A DNA stretch of 5,819 nt from Hyphomicrobiales bacterium (GTDB lineage Bacteria; Pseudomonadota; Alphaproteobacteria; Rhizobiales; Beijerinckiaceae). Below the pieces are notes generated by a model. The model was not told the DNA's origin and did no database searches. It saw only the letters and a list, made by a program, of their open reading frames with translations. Shown in pieces: positions 1-5,819 of this stretch. A program made the position numbers and the translations under genes. The stretch lies in the NCBI GenBank assembly GCA_003567055.1, contig PXAW01000056.1, positions 1 to 5,819 of the forward strand, given 5' to 3'. How positions within the stretch are numbered: the first letter of the stretch is position 1; each line of letters begins with the position of its first letter.

Positions 1-114
1 CTGAAAGAGCATGGTAAGCTTGGCAGGAGCGGCACGTCGCGGGCCACGCGACTCCGCCCCCGCCGGTCTGATGGTTGTTCGAGCAAGGGCAGCAGACAAT
101 CCTGGAGCGGCGGC

Positions 115-134
115 TTGATCCTCCATCAATGGAG
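115..134 (+). promoter_or_regulatory. Inverted repeats overlapping the Shine-Dalgarno of the first gene
   Basis: CTCCA (121-125) and TGGAG (130-134) can pair around a TCAA loop. The right arm contains the GGAG (131-134) that serves as ribosome binding site for the gene starting at 143. An alternative pairing, TTGAT (115-119) with ATCAA (125-129), uses overlapping bases and would leave GGAG free. This is seen directly; a regulatory role is inference, and stems of five pairs also occur by chance. Confidence 0.3.
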
Positions 135-142
135 TATTTGTG

Positions 143-346
143 ATGACCATCGAGCGCATGATTCTTCTGATCGTCGGCCTGGTCGTGATCATTTCCGTCC
201 TGCTCGGCATCTATCACAGCCCCTACTGGTTCTGGGTTACGGGCCTGATGGGCGCACATCTGGTCCAGGCGTCGTTTACCGGCATGTGCCCGGTCGTGAT
301 GACCCTCAAGAAGCTCGGCCTGCCATCGAAACCCGGCTTCGGTTGA
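143..346 (+). CDS. YgaP/DUF2892-type small inner-membrane protein
   Basis: A 67-residue protein predicted to sit in the cytoplasmic membrane. A short N-terminal stretch (MTIERM) leads into a hydrophobic helix at about residues 6-24, then a turn with SPYWFW (about 26-31), a second apolar segment at about 32-45, and the sequence FTGMCPV followed by a basic LKKLG tail. The order 'ERM + helix + SPYW + helix + FTGxCP + LKKLG' is that of the DUF2892 family, the membrane domain also found at the C-terminus of YgaP rhodanese proteins. The conserved Cys-Pro lies after the second helix. No rhodanese domain is attached. Family function is not well defined; links to sulfur or thiol chemistry rest on the YgaP fusions. 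A GTG at 140 is in frame, but ATG at 143 sits 8 bases after GGAG (131-134) and is preferred. The next gene follows 87 bases later on the same strand. Confidence 0.85.
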   Translation: MTIERMILLIVGLVVIISVLLGIYHSPYWFWVTGLMGAHLVQASFTGMCPVVMTLKKLGLPSKPGFG

Positions 347-433
347 ACGCAGGGCGGCGGTCGCGGCCACGCGGAGCGAGGCTCTTCAGGACGATGCCGG
401 CGCCCGGCAGCGATAATTCCGGGAGACGCAGTA

Positions 434-1789
434 ATGACGTCCGAAAGACAGCGTAAAACCTGCGCCGACTTCGTCATGACCGCAGTCATGGCGGCAGTCA
501 TGGTCGCAATCACCATCGGCAGCAGCGGCCTCGCTGCGCCGGCGCGGGCGGAGCCGATCCGCGATCTGCAAGCCGCACTCGATGAGCGATCATGTGAACC
601 GGGCCCGGTAGACGGGTTGTGGGGCCGAATGACGGCACGGGCGCTGATGCGGTTCAACCTCGCAACAGGAAGCGGAATCACCCGACCAATTACCGAGGCG
701 GATATCGCCAGGCTCACCGGCAGCGCGGCGCAATGCGACAGCACGGCAGAGAGGGAGCGCCGGACGAATCTGATCATCGCCGACTATTCCAACAACGCCT
801 TTGCCGATTGCGCCGGCATTTCGCAGATCAATCACTATCAGCGCACTCTCACGCGCGCCGTATCCTCCCCGACCGGCGTGTGGCAGTTCATTACATCGAT
901 CAACGATGCCGGCTCGCAATTCCTGCACGCGAATGACACGGCTCGTTTCGAGGCATTCATCGCAGAAATCGTGGAGGCAGCAGAACTGGGCGCGTACACG
1001 CAACTGGATTTCCGGCGCGACGGAAACCTGTCGAGCCCTGCCCATAATCAATCGACTCTGCTGCTCAACGTCGCCTATTTCGTCAGTATCGTCGATCATT
1101 TCGACCTTTGGAAACAGGGACAGCGCGAGACGATGATCGCATGGGGCGATATCCTGCGGCGCCAGTCGCGGCGCACGCGTGGCCCGGGCGGCGGTCAGAT
1201 CGATCCCTCGGTTCGTTGGCCAGACACGGTCGCCATGCAGGCTGCGGCCAACATCACCTGGGGCATCGTTACGCATGAAATCTCGGACATCGAAGCCGGT
1301 GTCGAAGATATCTTGTCGATGCTGCGGCGGATGCAACCCGACGGGCCGGTTCGCGCATTCATCCAGGGAAGATGGACCAATGCCTGGATGCCCGACAAGA
1401 ACCTATACCTGCAGGACCATCTGATTGGATTCATGGTCTTTGCAGCGCATGCTGCGCGCTATGCAGGCCGCGATTTTTTCGAGGAACGGTTCAATGGGAC
1501 CGATCTGCATGAATCCATTACCTGGCATCTCGATGTAATCGAGGACCCGCAGGGTTTCGGCGGCCTACCCGTGAAGCAGGACATGCATTTCTTTCGTGGC
1601 AGCGGAGGCTTCGCCTATTGGGGCTGGGTCGAGCCCTATATCGCGCTGTTTCCCGATTCAGACAATGCCGAGCAAATGCGGGAGATGAGCCGGCGGGCGC
1701 TCGGCTTCCGCACACATTATCGGGGAGCGGTGGGCAATACCTCGTGCCTGTTTCGCGGTTTCGAGCCGCCATTGCGCGCGCTCAACTGA
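434..1789 (+). CDS. Secreted peptidoglycan-binding protein with alginate-lyase-like helical domain
   Basis: A 451-residue exported protein of unknown substrate. Residues 1-39 form a signal peptide: a charged start, a long Ala/Val/Met core (about 14-34) and an ARA cleavage motif before EP. Residues 41-101 match a peptidoglycan-binding type 1 domain (LQAALDERSCEPGPVDGLWG, then ALMRF), with Cys54 and Cys101 placed for a disulfide; two more cysteines are at 126 and 438. Residues about 115-440 are helical, with aromatic- and His-rich segments (NVAYFVSIVDHFDLW; ANITWG; NLYLQDHLIGF; RGSGGFAYWGW). Their order resembles the alpha/alpha-toroid fold of PL5-type alginate lyases, including a late 'QPDGPVRAF ... 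YLQDHL' block comparable to the 'DG ... R ... YH' region of those enzymes. The usual NHxYW catalytic motif appears here as NITWG, so activity on alginate is doubtful. Start: ATG 434 follows GGGAG (421-425) by 8 bases. It could instead be a non-catalytic wall or polysaccharide-binding protein. The signal peptide and PG-binding calls are firm; the lyase-like call is moderate. Confidence 0.7.
   Translation: MTSERQRKTCADFVMTAVMAAVMVAITIGSSGLAAPARAEPIRDLQAALDERSCEPGPVDGLWGRMTARALMRFNLATGSGITRPITEADIARLTGSAAQCDSTAERERRTNLIIADYSNNAFADCAGISQINHYQRTLTRAVSSPTGVWQFITSINDAGSQFLHANDTARFEAFIAEIVEAAELGAYTQLDFRRDGNLSSPAHNQSTLLLNVAYFVSIVDHFDLWKQGQRETMIAWGDILRRQSRRTRGPGGGQIDPSVRWPDTVAMQAAANITWGIVTHEISDIEAGVEDILSMLRRMQPDGPVRAFIQGRWTNAWMPDKNLYLQDHLIGFMVFAAHAARYAGRDFFEERFNGTDLHESITWHLDVIEDPQGFGGLPVKQDMHFFRGSGGFAYWGWVEPYIALFPDSDNAEQMREMSRRALGFRTHYRGAVGNTSCLFRGFEPPLRALN
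476..511 (+). repeat. Three imperfect 12-base tandem repeats in the signal-peptide core
   Basis: Units ATGACCGCAGTC (476-487), ATGGCGGCAGTC (488-499) and ATGGTCGCAATC (500-511) lie head to tail and encode MTAV-MAAV-MVAI. The unit length is a multiple of three, so gain or loss of a copy would keep the frame and change the hydrophobic core by four residues. Confidence 0.75.
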
Positions 1790-2936
1790 TATGCGGCGTG
1801 AGGCTGGCCATCTTGTGGATCAGCGCCAGACGGTTGCGCGCACCGGTCTTGGCGAGCATGGCCGCGAGCTGGTTCTTGACTGTCGCGGGCGCCGTGCCGC
1901 GTCGCTCGGCGATTTCCTCTACGGTATGCCCGCGCGGGACAAGACGGGCGATCTCCTTCTCCGCACCGGTCAGTGCATAGGCTCTGGCAAAGCGTTCGGC
2001 GTCGAAGAGCGGCGCGTTATGGGGATCGATGACGCTGATCAGCGCACCGTTCAGGCCTCTGTCGATTTCGCAATCGGCATCGTTGAGCGGAGCGATATCG
2101 AGGATGAAGGCCGGGGCGCCGGAGAGGCGCGGCACCGCAATGGTCTGGCGGGCAGCCTCGCTCTCGCCGCTCGCCGTCGCACAGGCGCGTGCGATCGCCG
2201 CATTGATGCGCAGGGCCAGATCCGGGTCGCGACAGGCAATGCGGCCGTCGCGGGTCAGCGAGAGCCCGTCATCCGAGCCGGTGATGCGCGTGAGCTCGCG
2301 GTTGCACACGATGATCCGCCCGTCAGGCAGGCCGACGCCCATTCCGGTGCCGACCCGATCGAGCACAGTGAGCGCCGCATTGTAACGCGCGCGCAGCTGC
2401 ATGAAGGTCCGGCTCAGTTCCGCAGCACGCGCGAGATGGACGGCGTGGCGGCCCAGTGCGTCGAAGGCCGCTTCCGGCAATTCCGTCACAGCCGGGTCGA
2501 AACCGATGGTCATGCCTTCGAACCAGACGGGATTGTCGTTCAGGCGCAAACCGATACGCCGGTCGATGCCGACGGATTCCCGCAGGACGATACAGTCCGG
2601 TCGGGTATCGAGCACCTCGCGTGAGATGCCGACATCGGTATCGGGGAAGGGGTGATTGATCGGCTGCCTGGCAAAGGCCGCCCAATCCGGCGCCTCATGT
2701 CCGCGCAGATTGGCGACGTAATCCAGACCCTCGGGCCGGCTCACGAACTCCCGATAGGCCCGGCTCAGCGCAGTAATCTCATAAGGGTATCCGGTCTCGG
2801 CCCTGACCAGCAAAGCGCTACCCTGTGCGCCCGCACTTTCGACGATCTGATCGAGCACGACCTGCCATCGCAGCGGGTCGATGGCGGCTTCGTATATCGT
2901 CTCGATCAACCGCAATCGGCCCGATTCCTCCGCCAT
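1782..2936 (-). CDS. LuxR-type HTH transcriptional regulator with PAS-like sensor region
   Basis: A 384-residue DNA-binding regulator. The C-terminus (about residues 322-375) is a LuxR-type helix-turn-helix: LTGAEKEIARL, then GHTVEEIAERRG, then the recognition helix TVKNQLAAMLAKTG and ARNRLALI. The middle (about 185-305) is PAS-like: a VLDRVGTGMGVGLPDGRIIV segment, CNREL, then LTRDGRIACRDPDLALR. The N-terminal 170 residues start with LIETIYEAAIDPLRWQVVLD, common in this class of stand-alone LuxR regulators, and probably hold the signal-sensing part; no receiver domain or autoinducer-binding motif is evident. The ligand is unknown. A TTG at 2975 would add 13 residues, but ATG at 2936 sits 6 bases after GGGGAG (plus-strand 2943-2948) and is preferred. 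It diverges from the cyclopropane synthase gene, making that gene a plausible target by position only. Its 3' end overlaps the convergent secreted-protein gene by 8 bases. Confidence 0.88.
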   Translation of the reverse strand: MAEESGRLRLIETIYEAAIDPLRWQVVLDQIVESAGAQGSALLVRAETGYPYEITALSRAYREFVSRPEGLDYVANLRGHEAPDWAAFARQPINHPFPDTDVGISREVLDTRPDCIVLRESVGIDRRIGLRLNDNPVWFEGMTIGFDPAVTELPEAAFDALGRHAVHLARAAELSRTFMQLRARYNAALTVLDRVGTGMGVGLPDGRIIVCNRELTRITGSDDGLSLTRDGRIACRDPDLALRINAAIARACATASGESEAARQTIAVPRLSGAPAFILDIAPLNDADCEIDRGLNGALISVIDPHNAPLFDAERFARAYALTGAEKEIARLVPRGHTVEEIAERRGTAPATVKNQLAAMLAKTGARNRLALIHKMASLTPHIS

Positions 2937-2942
2937 GTCATG

Positions 2943-2948
2943 CTCCCC
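2943..2948 (-). promoter_or_regulatory. Ribosome binding site deciding the regulator start
   Basis: GGGGAG on the minus strand, 6 bases before ATG 2936. It lies downstream of the alternative TTG at 2975, so it supports the shorter 384-residue product. Confidence 0.65.
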
Positions 2949-2981
2949 GGCCCCTTCTGCATGCCCTTCGGACAATCAGAC

Positions 2982-3011
2982 ATTTAGTCAATTTCTGTTC
3001 ACGACTGTCAA
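2982..3011 (-). promoter_or_regulatory. Candidate sigma-70-like promoter for the LuxR-type gene
   Basis: On the minus strand a perfect TTGACA (-35, plus positions 3006-3011) is followed after 18 bases by CTAAAT (plausible -10, 2982-2987). A start a few bases further on would give a leader of about 40 bases before ATG 2936. The -35 is strong; the -10 matches consensus at only three of six positions, though alphaproteobacterial -10 elements are often loose. Confidence 0.4.
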
Positions 3012-3052
3012 GTTTACTGCCGCCGTCAGCTGGAACAGTTGCACGCAGGCGG

Positions 3053-3081
3053 TTTTCCGATAGGGATTGCCAAACTATGGT
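3053..3081 (+). promoter_or_regulatory. Weak candidate promoter for cfa
   Basis: TTTTCC (3053-3058) and TATGGT (3076-3081) are separated by 17 bases and lie about 60 bases ahead of the preferred cfa start at 3144. Both boxes match consensus only partly (three and four of six). This is the best plus-strand pair I found in the divergent region. A different sigma factor may be used instead. Confidence 0.2.
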
Positions 3082-3131
3082 ACGGCTTCGGCGCGGACCG
3101 TATGGAAGCGCAGTTATCGACCCGCAAGTAT

Positions 3132-3136
3132 GGAGG
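3132..3136 (+). promoter_or_regulatory. Ribosome binding site deciding the cfa start
   Basis: GGAGG is 7 bases before ATG 3144. The upstream in-frame candidates TTG 3039 and ATG 3102 have no comparable purine-rich site, so 3144 is the preferred start. Confidence 0.7.
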
Positions 3137-3143
3137 CGCAGGC

Positions 3144-4556
3144 ATGGACAAACCAGGCAGCGACACAGCGCCGATGACGGACCCAGATGCGAAAATCTCC
3201 GCCCTGCGGGCGCTGCTCGCGGATGTGCATGCAAAGCTCGCCCTCGAATTCGGATTTCGGCTCTGGGACGGCTCGCATGTTCCTGCGGACTGGCCGGCAG
3301 ACGGGCTCGCCATCACCATCGCCGATCCCGGCGTCGTCGCGAAGCTGGTGCGCCGCCCGCGCCTCGATACGCTGATCAAGCTGCATGTGGACGGGCGGCT
3401 CGATCTCGCCGGCGGCAGCTTCTTCGACCTCGTCGCCGCGCGCCCGACGGGCAAGCCGGGGCGGCTCTTGCGCGGCATCTCGAAACGCCGCATCCTCGCC
3501 GTCATCCGCCATTTCTTCTTCGAGCCGCAGGGCCCGGCCAGCGTGCTCGACCCGGTGAAGGGTGACACCATCGCCCGCGACGGCAGCGAGGCGACCAATC
3601 GCACCAATGTCGCCTATCACTATGATGTGTCGAATGATTTCTACGAGCTCTTCCTCGATCCGGAGATGGTCTATACCTGCGCCTATTTCGCCGAGGACCA
3701 TATGGATCTGGAGCGCGCGCAGCGCGACAAGCTGGACATGATCTGCCGCAAGCTGCGGCTGCAGCCCGGCGAGCGCTTCCTCGATATCGGCTCGGGCTGG
3801 GGCGCGCTGGTCTGTCACGCCGCTGAACATTACGGCGTCGAGGCGCACGGCGTGACGCTCAGCGCCGAGCAGCTCGCGCTGGCCCGCGAGAAGGCGGAGA
3901 AACGCGGCATCGCCGATCGCGTCACCTTCCATTTCAAGGATTACCGGGCGATGGAGGGCAGTTTCGACAAGATCGCCTCCATCGGCATGTTCGAGCAGGT
4001 CGGCATCCGCAATCACGGCGATTACTTCGCCACCATGAACCGGCTGCTGCGCCCCGGCGGGCTCTACCTGCACCATTGCATCGCAAGGCGCGCCAAGCGT
4101 TCGGACAAGCGCTTCCTGAAGATGAGCCCGGAATACCGCGCGCTCGTGCGCTACATCTTCCCCGGCGGCGAGCTCGATCATCTGGGCATGTCGATTTCCA
4201 ACCTCGAACGCGCGGGCTTCGAGATCCACGATGTCGAGGGCTGGCGCGAACATTATCGCCGCACGACCTGGCTGTGGTGGGAGCGCCTCGCCGCGCGGCG
4301 GGAGGAAGCGGAAAAGCTGGTCGGGCCGGAAAAGGTGCGGATGTGGCTGCTCTATCTCGCCGGCTGCTCCCTCGCCTTCGCCCGGGGCGGCGCCTATATC
4401 AACCAGACCCTGACCTCGAAGCGCATCAAGGGCGATCGCGGCAATGCGGATCTGCCGGTGCCCTTGTCGCGGGCCGATCTGTATAGCGGTGACATGACGG
4501 GCTCCGATCGGTCTTCGCCGGTCGAAGCGCAGCCGGCCGCCTCCCGTTCGCCCTAG
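3144..4556 (+). CDS. cfa: Cyclopropane-fatty-acyl-phospholipid synthase
   Basis: A SAM-dependent enzyme that adds a methylene bridge across the double bond of unsaturated acyl chains in membrane phospholipids, acting at the inner face of the cytoplasmic membrane. With the ATG at 3144 it has 470 residues, longer than the 382 of E. coli Cfa. Residues about 1-150 are the N-terminal lipid-binding part (VDGRLDLAGGSFFDL). The catalytic half opens with YHYDVSNDFYELFLD (about 158-172), then YTCAYF (177-182) with the Cys corresponding to E. coli Cys139. FLDIGSGWG (about 212-220) is the SAM-binding glycine loop; GMFEQVG (281-287) carries the bicarbonate-site Glu; LHHC (about 309-312) and EHY (about 369-371) supply the expected His and Tyr. 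All key residues appear intact. The last 25 or so residues are polar and look disordered. A longer form starting at TTG 3039 is possible but poorly supported. No signal peptide is seen. Confidence 0.93.
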   Translation: MDKPGSDTAPMTDPDAKISALRALLADVHAKLALEFGFRLWDGSHVPADWPADGLAITIADPGVVAKLVRRPRLDTLIKLHVDGRLDLAGGSFFDLVAARPTGKPGRLLRGISKRRILAVIRHFFFEPQGPASVLDPVKGDTIARDGSEATNRTNVAYHYDVSNDFYELFLDPEMVYTCAYFAEDHMDLERAQRDKLDMICRKLRLQPGERFLDIGSGWGALVCHAAEHYGVEAHGVTLSAEQLALAREKAEKRGIADRVTFHFKDYRAMEGSFDKIASIGMFEQVGIRNHGDYFATMNRLLRPGGLYLHHCIARRAKRSDKRFLKMSPEYRALVRYIFPGGELDHLGMSISNLERAGFEIHDVEGWREHYRRTTWLWWERLAARREEAEKLVGPEKVRMWLLYLAGCSLAFARGGAYINQTLTSKRIKGDRGNADLPVPLSRADLYSGDMTGSDRSSPVEAQPAASRSP

Positions 4557-4582
4557 GCTTTGCCGTATTCCGCTGCTATCAG

Positions 4583-4621
4583 GCATGCTGTCATGCGGCT
4601 CGCATGGCGCTGATCATGCGC
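4583..4621 (+). other. Cluster of alternating CATGCG/CGCATG inverted repeats
   Basis: The 97-base gap between cfa and the next gene holds GCATGC (4583-4588), CATGCG (4592-4597), CGCATG (4601-4606) and CATGCG (4615-4620). The third segment can pair with either neighbour: a six-pair stem with a 3-base loop, or a six-pair stem with an 8-base loop. No run of T follows, so it is not a standard intrinsic terminator. It may be an attenuator-like or processing structure, a protein site, or chance. Confidence 0.4.
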
Positions 4622-4653
4622 ATCTTTGAACCGGGAACGGGGAGGGTGTCCGA

Positions 4654-5628
4654 ATGAGTGAAAAGCCCCTCGTCGCGCTCACCGGCGCCACGGGTTTCGT
4701 CGGGCGCCACCTGATGGCGGATCTCACTGCGCGGGGATATCGCCTGCGGGTTCTGTTGCGTCGCCCCGTGCCGGAATTCACCACAGGCGAGCAGGTGCTG
4801 ATCGGGGATCTGGCGAGCCCGATCAACCTCAACGAAGCCATGCGCGGGGTCGATTACGTGATCCATTCCGCCGGCATCGCGCATGCCATGTCGGGGCGGC
4901 CGGAGGATGATTACCGGACGATCAACCGCGATGCCACGCGGGCGCTGGCGCAGGCGGCGCGGCATGCGGGTGTGAAGCGCTTCGTCTTCCTTTCCTCGGT
5001 GCGCGCGCAGAGCGGGCCGGTCTCGCATGTCCCCGTCACCGATGATGATGCCCCGCATCCCACCGATCCCTATGGACGCTCCAAGCTGGAAGCGGAGGAG
5101 GCGCTGGCCGAGACCGGTATTCCGTTTGCCGCCTTGCGTCCGGCGCTCGTCTACGGGCCGCAGGTGAAGGGCAATCTCGCCGCGCTCTTCGCGCTTGCGC
5201 GCAAATCCTGGCCGCTGCCCTTCGCCGCGTTCCGCGCGCAGCGCTCGCTGGTGGCGCTGGAGACGCTCGCGAGCGCGGTGGCGCATGTGATGACCCTGGA
5301 GACGCCGCCCAACCGCGCCTTTCTCGTCTCCGATCCCGATCCCGTGACACTGGCCCAGATCATCACGGCCTATCGCACGGGGCTCGGGCGCCGGCCCGGG
5401 CTCGTTCCCGTCCCGCCTTCGCTGCTCAATGCCGGACTCGCCCTGGCCGGGAAGGCGGAGATGGCCGAGCGCCTGTCCGGAGCACTTGTCGTCCACCCGC
5501 AGGCCCTCGCCGCCACCGGCTGGCGGGCGCCGGTAACGACGCTTCAGGGCCTCGAAGCACTCGGGCGCCGCTATGGTGCCTCGCACGATGGCGCAGCCCA
5601 GTCAGAACGATCGGAGATGAATGCATGA
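4654..5628 (+). CDS. Extended SDR nucleotide-sugar epimerase/reductase
   Basis: A 324-residue NAD(P)-dependent enzyme of the epimerase/dehydratase family (COG0451-like), probably cytoplasmic and acting on a nucleotide-activated sugar. The N-terminal Rossmann fold shows TGATGFVG (Gly11, Gly14, Gly17), GDLAS (51-55) and DYVIHSAG (67-74). The catalytic set is FLSS (112-115) with Tyr140 and Lys144 in [13 protein letters not shown] (162-169) and VKGNL (171-175) follow, and the C-terminal part ([31 protein letters not shown]) resembles the WbpV/WreQ/WbiG type of O-antigen enzymes, which act as 4-reductases or 4-epimerases on UDP-HexNAc derivatives. That subfamily call is from remembered motif patterns, so substrate and direction stay open. 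ATG 4654 follows GGGGAGGG (4639-4646) by 7 bases. The stop codon overlaps the next start, pointing to one operon for surface-polysaccharide precursor synthesis. Confidence 0.85.
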   Translation: MSEKPLVALTGATGFVGRHLMADLTARGYRLRVLLRRPVPEFTTGEQVLIGDLASPINLNEAMRGVDYVIHSAGIAHAMSGRPEDDYRTINRDATRALAQAARHAGVKRFVFLSSVRAQSGPVSHVPVTDDDAPHPTDPYGRSKLEAEEALAETGIPFAALRPALVYGPQVKGNLAALFALARKSWPLPFAAFRAQRSLVALETLASAVAHVMTLETPPNRAFLVSDPDPVTLAQIITAYRTGLGRRPGLVPVPPSLLNAGLALAGKAEMAERLSGALVVHPQALAATGWRAPVTTLQGLEALGRRYGASHDGAAQSERSEMNA

Positions 5629-5819
5629 ACGCGCCCGCCCGATCCCGCACCGCCATCGTCACGGGCGTAGCGGGCTTCATCGGTTTCCACCTCGCCCGCC
5701 GCCTGCTCGCCGATGGTTGGGTGGTGATCGGGATCGACGGGATGACGGATTACTACGATGTGCGTCTCAAGCAGGCGCGGCTGGCGCAGCTGCGCGGTGC
5801 GGGCGGGGAGGGCGCGAAC
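5625..5819 (+). CDS. UDP-glucuronate 4-epimerase-like protein (5' part only)
   Basis: The first 65 codons of a gene that runs off the window. After a short basic lead, residues 9-20 read [12 protein letters not shown], an NAD-binding GxxGxxG loop (Gly14, Gly17, Gly20), followed by [12 protein letters not shown] and [20 protein letters not shown] (33-52). Asp38 is placed to bind the NAD ribose. The 'D(G/N)xxDYYDVxLKxxRL' signature is typical of UDP-glucuronate 4-epimerases (LpsL/CapI type), which make UDP-galacturonate for LPS, capsule or exopolysaccharide. The active-site YxxxK lies outside the window, so function is inferred from the N-terminus alone. The ATG at 5625 overlaps the upstream TGA as ATGA, and GGAG (5613-5616) lies 8 bases before it, inside the upstream gene. 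Translation is therefore probably coupled. Confidence 0.83.
   Translation, partial: MNAPARSRTAIVTGVAGFIGFHLARRLLADGWVVIGIDGMTDYYDVRLKQARLAQLRGAGGEGAN

Noticed and set aside
1..126. A possible minus-strand gene start at 126 (begins MEDQAAAPG) open to the window edge, or a plus-strand gene ending at the TGA at 2-4
   Set aside because: The minus frame has no Shine-Dalgarno before its ATG and no recognisable motif, and several frames are open here simply because GC-rich DNA has few stops. One stop codon cannot show an upstream gene.
396..408. GCCGG-CGC-CCGGC hairpin between the DUF2892 gene and the secreted-protein gene as a terminator
   Set aside because: The stem is only five pairs and no T run follows, so it does not look like an intrinsic terminator.
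1791..2624. A 277-codon open frame on the plus strand opposite the LuxR-type gene
   Set aside because: There is no ribosome binding site and the composition is that of a shadow frame; the minus-strand regulator explains this DNA.
3039..3143. An N-terminal extension of Cfa from TTG 3039
   Set aside because: The extra 35 residues do not look like part of the family, and GGAGG with correct spacing marks ATG 3144. The extension would also cover the likely promoter region.
3114..4586. A 490-codon open frame on the minus strand opposite cfa
   Set aside because: It is the antisense shadow expected in GC-rich DNA. The plus strand encodes a full Cfa with all motifs, and the minus product shows no recognisable domain.
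4591..5586. A 331-codon open frame on the minus strand opposite the SDR gene
   Set aside because: Its product is rich in Arg, Gly and His without any domain pattern, and it lies opposite a clear SDR enzyme with its own ribosome binding site.

Overview
The window looks like chromosomal DNA from a GC-rich proteobacterium, most likely an alphaproteobacterium. This is inferred from strong G/C bias at third codon positions, purine-rich Shine-Dalgarno sites a few bases ahead of nearly every gene, and the style of the cyclopropane synthase, the PAS/LuxR regulator and the two sugar-nucleotide SDR enzymes. No rRNA, tRNA, CRISPR array, transposase, integrase or phage gene is visible. I cannot name the species.

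Layout. (1) Bases 1-142: a leader with no convincing gene, ending in a small inverted repeat that overlaps the first ribosome binding site. (2) 143-346 (+): a 67-residue two-helix membrane protein of the YgaP/DUF2892 type. (3) 434-1789 (+): a secreted protein of 451 residues with a signal peptide, a peptidoglycan-binding domain and a large helical domain that resembles the alpha/alpha-toroid alginate lyase fold. This is the least understood gene here. (4) 1782-2936 (-): a LuxR-type regulator that meets gene 3 tail to tail with an 8-base overlap. (5) 2937-3143: a 207-base divergent control region. (6) 3144-4556 (+): a cyclopropane-fatty-acyl-phospholipid synthase. (7) 4654-5628 (+): an extended SDR nucleotide-sugar epimerase/reductase. 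(8) 5625 to the window edge (+): the start of a UDP-glucuronate 4-epimerase-like enzyme, joined to gene 7 by an ATGA overlap.

How they may work together. Most of the window concerns the cell envelope: an inner-membrane protein, a wall-targeted periplasmic protein, a membrane-lipid modifying enzyme, and two enzymes that make activated sugars for LPS, capsule or exopolysaccharide. The LuxR-type regulator is divergent from the lipid gene and is the natural candidate to control it, but that is inference from position. Genes 7 and 8 are almost certainly one transcript. Whether cfa reads into them across a 97-base gap is open, since I see no clear terminator there. Nothing here is clearly an undescribed system; the best candidates for a second look are the secreted gene 3 and the small RNA-level structures ahead of genes 2 and 7.
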